Below, piece by piece: positions 47,677 to 57,376 of a stretch of 64,000 nucleotides of DNA. Location of the stretch: the NCBI GenBank assembly GCA_963749535.1, contig CAVVNF010000019.1, positions 124,001 through 188,000 on the forward strand, in the 5' to 3' direction. The translations under genes and the position numbers were made by a program. How positions within the stretch are numbered: position 1 is the first letter of the stretch; each line of letters begins with the position of its first letter. Source of the DNA: Chersky-299 sp963749535. Lineage in GTDB: Bacteria; Actinomycetota; Thermoleophilia; RBG-16-64-13. The notes under the pieces were generated by a model that saw nothing but the letters and a program-made list of their open reading frames with translations, was not told where the DNA came from and made no database searches.

Positions 47677-49338
47677 TTAGACCTCGACAAGCACGGGCAA
47701 CACCAACGGACGCCGGCCCGACTGTTTCTTGAGGAACTTCTGGACCGCGTCGTGCACATGGCTCTTAAGGAGCGTCGGATCCATGACCTGCTCCTGTCTC
47801 GCCGACTTCAGAGCCTCGATGACCTTGCGCTTAGCCCCGTCGGCGAGGTCCTCCAGGTTGCCGGCGTGGGCAAAGCCCCGGAACAGGATCTCCGGATCGG
47901 CCAGGATCTCGCCGTCCTGCGCGCTGAGCGTCACCACCACGATGGCCAAGCCGTCGCTCGCCAAATGCTGGCGGTCGCGGAGCACCAGGTCGTTCAGATC
48001 GCCCATCGCGAAGCCGTCCACCAGGATCATCCCGGCCTGGACCTTGCCGTGCACGCGGGCACTGTTCGGTTCCAGCTCCAAGATATCGCCGTTCTCCAGC
48101 AGGAAGATGTTCTCGTCCGGGATCCCCGTCGCCCGAGCCAGTTCTGCATGAAAATACAGGTGCCTGTGTTCTCCGTGGATGGGCATGAAGAACTTCGGCC
48201 GCACCAGATTGAGCATCACTTTGAGCTCTTCCGCAGCCGCGTGGCCGGACACGTGGACCCGAGCCGACGACTCGTAGATGACCCGCGCTCCAGCGGCGAA
48301 AAGCCGGTCGATGGTCCGGTAGACGCTGGTCTCGTTACCCGGGACCGGCCGTGCGGAGATGACTACCGTGTCGCCCTTCACTATCTCCACCAAGGGGTGG
48401 TCGTGGGAAGCCATGCGGGCCAGTGCCGACAGCGGTTCGCCTTGGCTGCCCGTGCAGAGGACCACCACGCGGTCGTCCGGCAGGGCGGCGATGTCGTTAG
48501 GCCGGATGATCAGCCCCTCCGGGATGCTCAGGTAACCGAGGTTGGACGCGATGTTCACGTTCTTCACCATGCTGCGCCCCACCACCGCTACCGACCGCCC
48601 GTGACGCGCGGCCGTGTCCAGCACCTGTTGGATGCGGTGGATCTGGCTGGCGAACGAAGCGACGATGATCCGACCGCGCGCAAGGGCGAAGATGCTGTTG
48701 AAGCTCTCTCCCACCATGCTTTCGGGCGCGGTAAAACCCGGGACGTCGGCGTTGGTGGAATCAGAGAGCAGAAGAAGCACCCCTTTGCTGCCCAGCTCAC
48801 CGAACCGCTGCATAGCCGTGACGCGACAATCGATCGGCGTTTGGTCGAGCTTGAAATCACCAGTATGGATGATGGTGCCTACCGGCGTGTGGATACCGAG
48901 GCCGACGCCATCCGGGATGCTGTGACAGACTTCCAGGAATTCGATTCGGAATGGACCCAGCGTCAGCTCCTTGCCCGGCCCGATCTCGTTCAGCGAAGCC
49001 TTGCCCTGGAGGCCATGCTCGCCCAACTTCGAGTTCACCAGCCCCAACGTGAGCCGGGTGCCGTATACCGGCACTTCCACCTGCTTGAGCAGATATGGCA
49101 GCGCTCCCACGTGGTCCTCGTGGCCGTGCGTAAGGATGACACCGAGCACCCGGTCCTTATTCTCCACGACGTACGTGAAGTCGGGCAGGACCAGGTCGAT
49201 GCCGAGCATCTCATCGTCGGGGAACATGAGGCCGCTGTCTATGATCAGGAGCTGACGCTCGTACTCCAAGACCATCATGTTCTTGCCGATCGCCCCCAGG
49301 CCGCCCAGGGGTATGACTTTAAGAGGTGATGTTGCCAC
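47677..49338 (-). CDS. rnj: ribonuclease J
   Basis: The 553-residue beta-CASP metallo-beta-lactamase nuclease has 5'-to-3' exo- and endonuclease activity. It shows ILTHGHEDHVGALPYLL, HTGDFKLDQTPID, LLLSDSTNADVPGF, the beta-CASP loop CTGSQGEPLSALARMA and HVSGHAAAEELK. GTG at 49338 starts MATSPLKVIPLGGLGAIG. Occurrence with RNase Y suggests a Gram-positive type of RNA decay machinery. Confidence 0.95.
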   Translation of the reverse strand: MATSPLKVIPLGGLGAIGKNMMVLEYERQLLIIDSGLMFPDDEMLGIDLVLPDFTYVVENKDRVLGVILTHGHEDHVGALPYLLKQVEVPVYGTRLTLGLVNSKLGEHGLQGKASLNEIGPGKELTLGPFRIEFLEVCHSIPDGVGLGIHTPVGTIIHTGDFKLDQTPIDCRVTAMQRFGELGSKGVLLLLSDSTNADVPGFTAPESMVGESFNSIFALARGRIIVASFASQIHRIQQVLDTAARHGRSVAVVGRSMVKNVNIASNLGYLSIPEGLIIRPNDIAALPDDRVVVLCTGSQGEPLSALARMASHDHPLVEIVKGDTVVISARPVPGNETSVYRTIDRLFAAGARVIYESSARVHVSGHAAAEELKVMLNLVRPKFFMPIHGEHRHLYFHAELARATGIPDENIFLLENGDILELEPNSARVHGKVQAGMILVDGFAMGDLNDLVLRDRQHLASDGLAIVVVTLSAQDGEILADPEILFRGFAHAGNLEDLADGAKRKVIEALKSARQEQVMDPTLLKSHVHDAVQKFLKKQSGRRPLVLPVLVEV

Positions 49339-49411
49339 TAGTGGGGATTCCAGCCTCCGCAGATAGCTTCATTTAGGGCCGGCGGCCGGGCACGTATCGC
49401 TTGCCCAGGCC

Positions 49412-50170
49412 TTATAGGATGTTCTCCAGGCCGACCACGAGTCCTTGCAGGGTGCGAACACGCTTCACGGCCAAGATGACACCGGGCATGAAAGATTCTC
49501 GAGACAACGAGTCGTGCCGGATGGTGAGAGTCTCTCCCAGCCCGCCGAAGATGACCTCCTGGTGCGCGACAAGGCCGGGAAGCCGCACGCTGTGGATGGG
49601 CACCTCTCGATCGAGGCCCAGGCCCCGCCAAGACTCCTCGATGAGCGACCGGGTGAGCTTCGACGTGCCGGATGGCGCGTCCAATTTGCCCTCGTGGTGC
49701 AACTCGACGATCTCGCATGCCTTCATGTTCCTCGCGGCCTCGCGGGCGAACTGCATCATCAAGACCGCCCCCATCGCGAAGTTGGGGGCCACCAGCACGG
49801 GCACGCCGTGTTCCAAAGCCTGCTCGCCGATCTCAGCGATGTCACTCTCGGACAACCCGGTGGTGCCGACTACCATCGGCGTCAGCCGCCGGATGGAAAG
49901 GAGCACGTTGTCGCGGACGACAGCCGGGGTCGTGAAGTCCACTACGACATCGATCCCGCCCGTCGCGAGTGCGTCATCAAGGGTCGCAAAGCGCTCGACG
50001 CCGCCGGTAGGCCCAGCCGTAGCGGCTCTCCAAGGCATCCGCGAAGCCGTGGGTCAACCACTGCAGCCAGGACGAGCCCGTCATCCTGCCGCACTGCTTC
50101 GCACGTGGCCTGCCCCATGCGGCCGAGCGCACCCGGACACCGCCACCTTGATCCTCGTGGCGTCCCCCAC
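49412..50170 (-). CDS. dapB: 4-hydroxy-tetrahydrodipicolinate reductase (two frame breaks)
   Basis: DapB reduces dihydrodipicolinate in lysine/diaminopimelate synthesis. The N-terminal NAD(P) fold IKVAVSG, then ALGRMGQATCEAVRQDD after removal of one extra T at about 50128-50135, runs to LGEPLRLG. Restoring one missing base at about 50008-50016 rejoins PTGGVERFATLDDAL. The rest is open, with VDFTTPAVV, VGTTGLSE, APNFAMGAVLMM, ELHHEGKLDAPSGTS and GEVIFGG-like HQEVIFGGLGETL. The start is uncertain: GTG 50170 overlaps the M16 stop; GTG 50146 has GAGG upstream. Confidence 0.88.
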
Positions 50171-51447
50171 TACTCGAGGCCCGCCAGACAGGTCGCAGGG
50201 ACCACTTCGGTGAACTGGCCCTCGTCCGAGCCGATGCCCACGATCGACATGCGGTTCGGGTCGTACAGCTCCGCCGACAGTTGCAGGACCTGCTCGGACG
50301 TGACGTCGTCCACCCGCTGCGCCAGCTCATCGAGAGACAGGATCTCCGTGTCGGTAAGGACACCCTTGCCTAACCGCGTCATCCGGCTGGACGTGCTCTC
50401 CAGACCAAGGATCATGCGCCCTTTGAGGTGCTCCTTGGCTCGTTGCAGCTCGTCCTCGGGAACCGGCTCGCTCACCAGCCGGCAGAGCTCCCGGTTCACC
50501 GTTTCGACCACCGCTTCCAGTCGCTCGGGGCGGCAGCCGAAGTAGAGACCGGTCAGTCCGGTCTCCCAGAACAAGCTGGAGAAAGAATAGATGCTGTAAA
50601 CGAGACCGCGCTTCTCCCGTACCTCCTGGAATAACCGCGAACTCAGCGATCCACCGAACAGGCTGTCCAGGACGGAGAGCACGAACCGCCTCTCGTCGTC
50701 ACGGGCCAGTCCCACGCCGCCGAGACAGACATGCATCTGCTCGGTCTCCTTGGTCAGGAAGTGCCGCCGAGGCGAACCGCCCGGGAGGCTCGACGTACGC
50801 TGAGGCTTCCCGTGGTCCGGCGACGGGTGATCCCTCATGAGCAGCTCGCGCAGCTCGTCGTGATCGATATTGCCGGCCGCCGCCACCACCATGTCGCTGA
50901 AGCGGAAGTGGTCGTGATGGAACGCCCGGATGCTCTCCTCTGAGGCTCCCGCGATGGACTCCCGTGAGCCCAAGATGGGATGGGCCAGCGGATGACTGTC
51001 AAGGACGACCTCGGACAGTATGTCGTGGATGAGATCGGAGGGCGAGTCCTCCACCATGGCGATCTCTTCCAGCACGACCTCCCGCTCGTGGTCGAGGTCT
51101 GCGAAGCTGGGCGTGAGCAGCATGTCGGTCATCACGTCGAGGGCAAGCCTAAGCTGGTCGTCCAGGAAGCGGCCGTAGACCACGACGTATTCACGCGACG
51201 TGCTTGCGTTGAGCTCCCCGCCAAGGGTGTCGAAAATCTGGGCGATCTCTTCCGCCGAGTACTTCGACGAGCCCTTGAATAGGAGGTGCTCTATGAAGTG
51301 GCTGGCCCCGATGAGCGGCGCGGGTTCATCCCTCGAGCCCGCGGGGATCCAGAAACCCAGACACACCGACCTCAGGTGCTCGAGCTTCTCGGTGATGAGC
51401 CGCTGGCCGTTGGGCAGGGTCTCCAGCCTATACTCGTCAGTCGGCAC
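50170..51447 (-). CDS. M16 family zinc peptidase
   Basis: The 425-residue protein is a pitrilysin-type processing peptidase. The inverted zinc motif is in GASHFIEHLLFKGSS and the distal Glu ligand in the EEIAMVEDSPSD region; the second half is the inactive partner domain (REKRGLVYSIYSFSS). GTG at 51447, with AAGGAAGG just upstream, overlaps the pnp end by 11 nt. The position next to pnp is widely conserved in Gram-positive bacteria; the physiological substrate is unknown. Confidence 0.92.
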   Translation of the reverse strand: MPTDEYRLETLPNGQRLITEKLEHLRSVCLGFWIPAGSRDEPAPLIGASHFIEHLLFKGSSKYSAEEIAQIFDTLGGELNASTSREYVVVYGRFLDDQLRLALDVMTDMLLTPSFADLDHEREVVLEEIAMVEDSPSDLIHDILSEVVLDSHPLAHPILGSRESIAGASEESIRAFHHDHFRFSDMVVAAAGNIDHDELRELLMRDHPSPDHGKPQRTSSLPGGSPRRHFLTKETEQMHVCLGGVGLARDDERRFVLSVLDSLFGGSLSSRLFQEVREKRGLVYSIYSFSSLFWETGLTGLYFGCRPERLEAVVETVNRELCRLVSEPVPEDELQRAKEHLKGRMILGLESTSSRMTRLGKGVLTDTEILSLDELAQRVDDVTSEQVLQLSAELYDPNRMSIVGIGSDEGQFTEVVPATCLAGLE

Positions 51448-53563
51448 TGCCTTCCTTTTGGGAAATGTTTTCGAGCAGACGGAGGCTGATCTTCTCCTTA
51501 CCGTTCTGCATCTGGACATCCAGCACTTCCACGCGCACCAGGTCGCCGCGGTTGACCACCTCTTCTACCGTGCCGACCCGGTGATCGGCCAGGCGAGAGA
51601 TGTGTACCAGGCCATCTGTGCCGGGCTTCAGCGTGACGAAGGCCCCGAACGATGTGGTCGATGCCACCCGGCCTTCCACGATGTCGCCCACTTCCATGTT
51701 CTTGGTGAGGACGTGGATGCGCTCGATGCAGGCATCGCCCAGTTTGCCGTCGGTGGCGAAGACCTTGACGAGGCCGTCTTCGGCCACGTCGATGGTGCAC
51801 TCGAACTCCGCTTCCATGCCGCGGATGGTCTCGCCGCCCTTGCCTATCACGGCGCCGATCTTTTCAGGGTCGATGCGGATCGTGGCGATCCTTGGCGCGA
51901 AGTCGGATAGTTCCGTGCGCGGCGCGCCGATGGCTTTTCCCATCGCATCCAGGATGAACAACCGCGCCTTACGGGCCCTCTCGAGCGCGTCCTTCATGAT
52001 CGCGAAGGTGACACCCTTGATCTTGATGTCCATCTGTAGGGCGGTGATGCCCTTGTCCGTGCCGGCCACCTTGAAGTCCATGTCGCCCAGGTGGTCTTCC
52101 ACCCCGGCGATGTCCGTCAGCACTACGTAGTCGTCCATCTCTTTGATGAGGCCCATAGCGATGCCGGCGACCGGTCGCTCGATGGGCACACCGGCGTCCA
52201 TCAAGGCCAGAGTCGAGCCGCAAACACTGGCCATGGAGCTCGAACCGTTGGACTCCAGCGTCTCCGAGACCAACCTGATGGTGTACGGGAATTTCTCCTC
52301 GTCGGGGATGACGGGGATGAGGGCCCGCTCGGCGAGGGCGCCGTGGCCGATCTCTCTGCGGCCCGGGCCGCGCATGAAGCCGGTCTCGCCCACACTGAAA
52401 GGCGGGAACTTGTAGTGGTGCATGAAACGCTTCGACTCTTCCACGTCGAGCCCGTCGACACGTTGCTCGTCGCGAGCTGCGCCCAAGGTGAGGAGCGTGA
52501 GCACCTGGGTCTGACCCCGGGTGAACAGCCCGGACCCGTGCGTACGCGGGGCAAGCCCGACCTCGCAGTTGAGCGCGCGGATCTCGTCCACGCCTCTGCC
52601 ATCCGGCCGTTTCTTGTCCACCGCTATCAGCCGGCGTACGGTCTCTTTCTCCACCGCGTCGAAAGCCTTTGATAGCTGGGAAATCTCAAGGACGGCGTCG
52701 GTAGATTCGGGGGAAGGCGGCCACGCCGCCAGAGCCTGCTGCTTGACCGCCGCCACCGCGTTCGCGCGGTCGTGCTTGTCGAGCACGCTCGATGCCTGCA
52801 CGATCTCGCCGGCGAAGCGCGCCTTGATCTTGTCCATGAGGAGCTGATCCGGCAGCTTCTCGGCAAACTCCATCTTCGGAACCCCGACCTCGCTCGCCCA
52901 TCGGCGGATGACTTCCACCTGCTTCTTGATGGCCTCATGAGCCACTTCCAACCCGGCGATGATGTCGGCCTCGTCTACCTCGTCGCAGCCAGCCTCGACC
53001 ATACCGATAGCATCCGCGGTACCAGCGACCACCAGGTTCACCGGGCTCTGATCGATCTCTTCATACGTGGGATTGACCACCCAGGCTCCGTCGATCTTGG
53101 CTACGCGGACCGCCCCGACAGGGCCGTGGAACGGGGCCTCGGACAGACTCAGTGCCGCCGAGGCGCCGACGAGCGCCAGTACGTCGTAGGGGTTGGTCCG
53201 GTCCACCGACAGCACGGTGGCCACGATATGCGTCTCCCGGTTGAAACCCTTGGGCCACAGCGGCCGGATGGGGCGGTCTATGAGCCTCGCGTTAAGGATG
53301 GCCTGATCGCTGGGCCGGCCTTCCTTCTTGATAAAGCCGCCTGGGATCTTACCCGCGGCATACATCCCCGCTTCCACGTCTACCGTGAGGGGGAAGAAAT
53401 CGACATTTCGTTCTGTGGCGGCCACCACCGCGGTGACCAGGACCATCGTGTCCCCGGAACGGACGACTACCGCTCCGCTCGCCTGCTTGGCTAACTTGCC
53501 CGTCTCAAAAGTGATCTTCTTGTCGCCTACCGTTACCTCGACCGCGCTGATGCCACTGGCCAC
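51437..53563 (-). CDS. pnp: polyribonucleotide nucleotidyltransferase
   Basis: The 708-residue PNPase is a phosphorolytic 3'-to-5' exonuclease. It shows two RNase PH domains (KITFETGKLAKQASGAVVV and RTHGSGLFTRGQTQVL), then SSMASVCGSTLALMDAG, a KH domain (IGAVIGKGGETIRGME) and an S1 domain (GDIVEGRVASTTSFGAFV). GTG at 53563 gives the family-typical N-terminus; TTG 53611 would add 16 residues. It lies 168 nt after rpsO in the canonical rpsO-pnp order. Confidence 0.95.
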   Translation of the reverse strand: MASGISAVEVTVGDKKITFETGKLAKQASGAVVVRSGDTMVLVTAVVAATERNVDFFPLTVDVEAGMYAAGKIPGGFIKKEGRPSDQAILNARLIDRPIRPLWPKGFNRETHIVATVLSVDRTNPYDVLALVGASAALSLSEAPFHGPVGAVRVAKIDGAWVVNPTYEEIDQSPVNLVVAGTADAIGMVEAGCDEVDEADIIAGLEVAHEAIKKQVEVIRRWASEVGVPKMEFAEKLPDQLLMDKIKARFAGEIVQASSVLDKHDRANAVAAVKQQALAAWPPSPESTDAVLEISQLSKAFDAVEKETVRRLIAVDKKRPDGRGVDEIRALNCEVGLAPRTHGSGLFTRGQTQVLTLLTLGAARDEQRVDGLDVEESKRFMHHYKFPPFSVGETGFMRGPGRREIGHGALAERALIPVIPDEEKFPYTIRLVSETLESNGSSSMASVCGSTLALMDAGVPIERPVAGIAMGLIKEMDDYVVLTDIAGVEDHLGDMDFKVAGTDKGITALQMDIKIKGVTFAIMKDALERARKARLFILDAMGKAIGAPRTELSDFAPRIATIRIDPEKIGAVIGKGGETIRGMEAEFECTIDVAEDGLVKVFATDGKLGDACIERIHVLTKNMEVGDIVEGRVASTTSFGAFVTLKPGTDGLVHISRLADHRVGTVEEVVNRGDLVRVEVLDVQMQNGKEKISLRLLENISQKEGSAD

Positions 53564-53731
53564 TGTCCGCTCCCGTCTGAGGTCCTTCCTCGGGGCCTCT
53601 CTCTCCGTCAATGCTTTTTCTCTCCGCGTCTTCGACTAGCTTCTTTTTGCCGATACTTCTCTCTCCAAAACCTAAGCGATTCACCCCTCGCCACGACGAT
53701 GCCGCAGCTTCGAAGGCTGGGTCGCCCCAGA

Positions 53732-53998
53732 CTACCTGCGCAGGCCGAGATCCTTCACCACAGTGCGGTACCTCTCGACGTCCTGTTTCATCAGGTAATT
53801 GAGGAGACGGCGCCGGTGACCCACCATCTTGAGCAGGCCGCGCCGGGAGTGGTGATCTTTCGAGTGCGTCTTGAGGTGCTCGGTGAGCACGTTGATCCGC
53901 TCGGTGAGGATCCCTATCTGAACCTCCGGCGAACCAGTGTCTACATCGTGCTTCTTGAACTGGTCGATGATCTCGTGTTTACGTTCCTTGCTCAGCAT
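53732..53998 (-). CDS. rpsO: 30S ribosomal protein uS15
   Basis: The 88-residue S15 binds 16S rRNA early in 30S assembly. It reads MLSKERKHEIIDQFKKHDVD, then GSPEVQIGILTERINVLTEHL and HSRRGLLKMVGHRRRLLNYL, as expected. ATG at 53998 has GGAGG six bases upstream; the open frame to 54031 is not needed. It is followed by pnp. Confidence 0.97.
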   Translation of the reverse strand: MLSKERKHEIIDQFKKHDVDTGSPEVQIGILTERINVLTEHLKTHSKDHHSRRGLLKMVGHRRRLLNYLMKQDVERYRTVVKDLGLRR

Positions 53999-54198
53999 GC
54001 ATAGCCTCCTCGGGCTCCTTGCCCCCAGCATGGATGTTGCAATCCAAGCCGAGTGGCAGGTTTCAACGCTGGCGCCACCCCACGGCAGCGCCTACCGCTC
54101 TCGCGGTCAAGGTAGGTTACCACAGGGTCGCGGGGACGGCCGGTCGGGCCGGTGCAGGCGGGGCCGGCCCAGGTGGGTCAGCCCTATGCATTCACCCG

Positions 54199-55839
54199 TC
54201 AGTAAGAGATGTTTACTCGCATCCCCAGGAAGAGCTGAGGATAGAGTTCGTCCATGTCCCAGACCGTGACCCGGATGCAGCCGTGGCTCGCTGCGTACCC
54301 GGGCACCGAGCCCGAGCCGTGGATGTAATGGTGGGGATACACGTTGCATGGTCTGTACATGCGGCCCAAGGAACCGGTGACCCACCCGCCCCCTGACTTG
54401 GAGTTGATCGTATACGAGCCCGCCTTTGTACCCCATCCGGGCTTGCCCGTGGAGCACGGTATCGTCTTGATGACCACTCCGTTCTGGATGTAGAAGAGCA
54501 CCTGCCGGCTCAAGTCTATCTCGATCCTGGTGCCCGGGTAGGAGTAGCGAGGCGAGGGGACGCCGGCCGTCATGAGGCTGGCCCAGGTGGCCGAATCGAC
54601 GACCCCGGTGCGTTTGAGCCCTTCCACCTTCTGAAAGGCGAGGACCGCCTCGTACGTGCGGACGTCGAAGTTCCCGTCCACGCTGCCCGGGCGATATGTC
54701 AGGTCGGCCAGCTTCTGCTCCACCCAGAGCACCTGTGCGCCCTGCGAACCGCGCGTGAGCGTCTCCTGACTCGCGCCCGGCGGCAAGTCACCCAAGGGGA
54801 ACCAGCGCAAGACTTTCGCAGAAGTCGCTTCGCTCAGCCCGACCAGGTCTACCCGAGCGATCTCCGAGGCGTGCGCTTTTACGATACTCGCCGCAGAATC
54901 AGGAAGCCCAGAAGACTGAGCGAGCAGGAGAATACCGCCATCGAGTGCCAAATATGGACCGACCGCAAGAGCATCGGGGTAGTTCTCGCCGGTCACGACC
55001 GCCACGTGAGAATAGCCCAGACCTTGAGCCTCCGAAAAAGCCGCTATCGACGCGCATGTGGCGTAGCGATCGCTCCCCACCAGCCGCGTCAGGCCGGGCA
55101 GCCCGGGATCCACGTAGGTGCCGACCTCGAGCCCACTGCTCACGCCCAAATCGACGACGGCCTGGGCGCAGACCGCCGGAAAAGGTCCGTCTGTGGGCGT
55201 CAAGAGGATGGGCCAACTCTTCCTCGCCGCAAGTGGCGCCACCGCCAGACCGTCCGGGAAGCTATCCCCTGGAGCGACCACGACTCCGGTGAGATCGCCC
55301 ACTTTCGCCTTGAGCGCCTTGGCGACATTCGCGGAGAGCTCGTAGGCGTCGGCGCCGCTCACCACCAGGATCTTCGTGGGATCCAGGTTCGGCAGAGCGG
55401 CTTCGACCTGGTCGGCGATATCGGCGGCCATGCCCACCAGGATGACCTGTGCCGGAGCGAGCCTTGCTAGCTCCGCTGCGACCGATCCCGGCAGGCTCGC
55501 GGCCGGTGACAACAAGAGCGGACCGCCGTAGGCTGCGGCGAGCGGCGCCGCGACCAGGGCTCCCGTGTAGTCTTCTCCGGGAGCCAGGACCACTGCCGCG
55601 ACCCCGGGCGAAAAACCGGCTTTGGATATCGCGACTGCCGTTTGGTAACGGTCCGCGCCCCGCAAGGAAGTGTAGCTCGGGGCCGCCCAGACGAGAGACG
55701 AGCAGGCGATGAACGCTACGAGGAAGACCGCTAGTCCGACAAGCGCCAGGATCGCGCTCATTCCACGGCGAGAGCGCCACCCGGCTCGCGGGCGACGGCG
55801 CATGCGGACCTCGGCATGACCGACTGGGCTTGCTGTCAC
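54199..55839 (-). CDS. L,D-transpeptidase with three cell-wall-binding (CWB2) repeats and a peptidoglycan-binding domain
   Basis: The 546-residue secreted protein has a basic N-terminus, a signal/anchor helix (about residues 27-52), three cell-wall-binding type-2 repeats (about 58-150, 158-250 and 255-345; RGADRYQTAVAISKAGFS, APGDSFPDGLAVAPLAA and LVGSDRYATCASIAAF), a peptidoglycan-binding fold (LTRGSQGAQVLWVEQKLADL) and a C-terminal YkuD domain with the catalytic YIHGSGSVPGYAASHGCIRV. YkuD enzymes make 3-3 cross-links or attach proteins to peptidoglycan. GTG 55839 has GGAGG (55849-55845) five bases upstream. It is inserted between rpsO and the pgk-gap pair. Confidence 0.88.
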   Translation of the reverse strand: MTASPVGHAEVRMRRRPRAGWRSRRGMSAILALVGLAVFLVAFIACSSLVWAAPSYTSLRGADRYQTAVAISKAGFSPGVAAVVLAPGEDYTGALVAAPLAAAYGGPLLLSPAASLPGSVAAELARLAPAQVILVGMAADIADQVEAALPNLDPTKILVVSGADAYELSANVAKALKAKVGDLTGVVVAPGDSFPDGLAVAPLAARKSWPILLTPTDGPFPAVCAQAVVDLGVSSGLEVGTYVDPGLPGLTRLVGSDRYATCASIAAFSEAQGLGYSHVAVVTGENYPDALAVGPYLALDGGILLLAQSSGLPDSAASIVKAHASEIARVDLVGLSEATSAKVLRWFPLGDLPPGASQETLTRGSQGAQVLWVEQKLADLTYRPGSVDGNFDVRTYEAVLAFQKVEGLKRTGVVDSATWASLMTAGVPSPRYSYPGTRIEIDLSRQVLFYIQNGVVIKTIPCSTGKPGWGTKAGSYTINSKSGGGWVTGSLGRMYRPCNVYPHHYIHGSGSVPGYAASHGCIRVTVWDMDELYPQLFLGMRVNISY

Positions 55840-55924
55840 CTGAACCTCCGTTCGAACCCCCTGCATTCGCACTCGCGTGTCAAACAAGCATTCTAAACGT
55901 GGTTGGCGAGAAACTGAAGTCACG

Positions 55925-56009
55925 GCTTCGCAGGAACTCGCACGGTGACTCGCGGAAGTCGCGGGGCGATTCGCGGAAGTCGCGCGGTGCTTCGCGCGAG
56001 GACTCACGA
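55925..56009. repeat. about four tandem copies of a 21-bp repeat
   Basis: Units begin at 55925, 55947, 55968 and 55989. The two central ones differ at only a few positions (GACTCGCGGAAGTCGCGGGG and GATTCGCGGAAGTCGCGCGG); the outer two are degenerate. The array lies about 85 nt upstream of the L,D-transpeptidase start, between it and pgk. It has no secure reading frame of its own. Confidence 0.75.
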
Positions 56010-56086
56010 GTACATGCGGCCACCGCCCTTAAACCCGAGCCGTGAAGACGGCAGCTCCCGCCACTTCTCTATCCGGCCACGGCTCG

Positions 56087-57347
56087 CTAGCCCCGGTTCG
56101 CCAGGTGGCGTTCGGCCGCCCGGCGCAGGCCGGTGACCACCGGCAGTTCCTGCCCAGAAAGGAAGCGGACCATCCCGCCGCCGGACGTGCAGACATAGCC
56201 CATGCGCTCGAGCACCCCGAACTTGGCCCCGGCGGCGACGCTGTCTCCCCCGCCGATCACCGAGTACCCGGGAGCATCGGCGATGGCGTTCCACAACCGC
56301 TTCGTGCCTTCGGCGCCCGCCGCTTGCTCATACACGCCCGCCGGTCCGTTCACAAAGATCGTGGCCGCTTGGGCGATCACCCGTTCGTAGAGCTCGATGG
56401 TCCGCCGGCCGACGTCGATGAGCAGATGGTCCGAGGGCAGGTCGCTCAAGCCGATCTCGACGCGGCCGCCCTCATCTATGGCGAAGTCGACCGGGCTGAT
56501 GATCTTCTCGCCGAAGGCGGCGTCCAGCTCCTTGGCCTTCTGGATGTAGGGCGTAAGCCCCTTCTCCTCGATGAGCCGCTCGCTGGGTGCCCCGAGGGCG
56601 GTGCCGCGGGCCAGGACCATCACCTCACCGTTCAGCCCGCAGGTGAGCACCTGGTCGGCCGCGCCTTCGCCCAGCACCTGCTGCATCATGCTGAAGGCAT
56701 CGGCGATGCGGGCGCCCCCGAGGACGTACACACACGGGTGGCTGGGAGTCTCCTTCACCCGGGCAAGCGCGCCGAACTCTTCGATGAAGAGGCGGCCCGC
56801 CGCCGTGGGCAGCACCTCGGCGAACCCCACCAGGACGGGCGAGTACCGGTGCGCCGCGGCGAAGGCCTCATTGACGAACAGGTCGGCGAGTGGCGCCAGG
56901 TTGCGCACCAGGCGGGTCCTGCGCGAGCTGCTGCGGGGTCAGCTTCACGAAGTTCACGAAGGTGGAGACTTCCTCGGTGTAGTAGCGCACGTTGTTGAGC
57001 AGCAGCACTTCGCCCGGAGCCAGGGCTTTCACCGCGGCGATGGCGGCCGGACCGGCGATGTCGTCGATGAAACCGACCGGTCGGCCGAGCAACTCGGCGA
57101 GACGAGCCGCGTGCTCGTCCAGCGAGATGAGGTTGTGATAGTCCTCGGTGTCACCCTGATGGGCAAGTAGGACCACCTTGGCCCCCGCGTCCGCCAACTC
57201 CAGGATCGTGGGCAGACTCTTGCGGATGCGGTTGTCGTTGACGAGCTTGCCGGTCTCCCGGTCGATCGGCGAGTTGATGTCCACCCGCAGGATCACCGTC
57301 TGGCCGGCGACCGCGAAGTCGTCGAGGGTGAGGATGCCCGCTTCCAT
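56087..57347 (-). CDS. pgk: phosphoglycerate kinase, archaeal type (one frame break)
   Basis: PGK makes ATP from 1,3-bisphosphoglycerate. The N-terminus ILTLDDFAVAGQTVILRVDI with INSPID, LLAHQGDTEDY and LLLNNVRYYTEE, and the C-terminal ISPVDFAIDEGGRVEIG, DVGRRTIELYERV, FVNGPAGVYE and STGGG-like TSGGGMVRFLSGQELP, follow archaeal PGKs (DxNSP, TPVDFAVD) rather than bacterial ones. One extra G at about 56919-56926 splits the frame; removing it joins QLAQTRLVRNLAPLADLFVN. ATG 57347 has GGGAG upstream. It is 29 nt downstream of the archaeal-type gap gene. Confidence 0.9.
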
Positions 57348-57376
57348 GATGACGCTCCCGCTCTCCTGGAAGGCGG

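Noticed and set aside
47752..49329. 525-codon plus-strand open frame opposite rnj
   Set aside because: It is antisense to an intact RNase J with clear catalytic motifs and has a His/Asp-rich composition typical of shadow frames.
55925..56009. Tandem repeats as a CRISPR array
   Set aside because: The 21-bp units are directly adjacent without unique spacers, and no cas genes are present.
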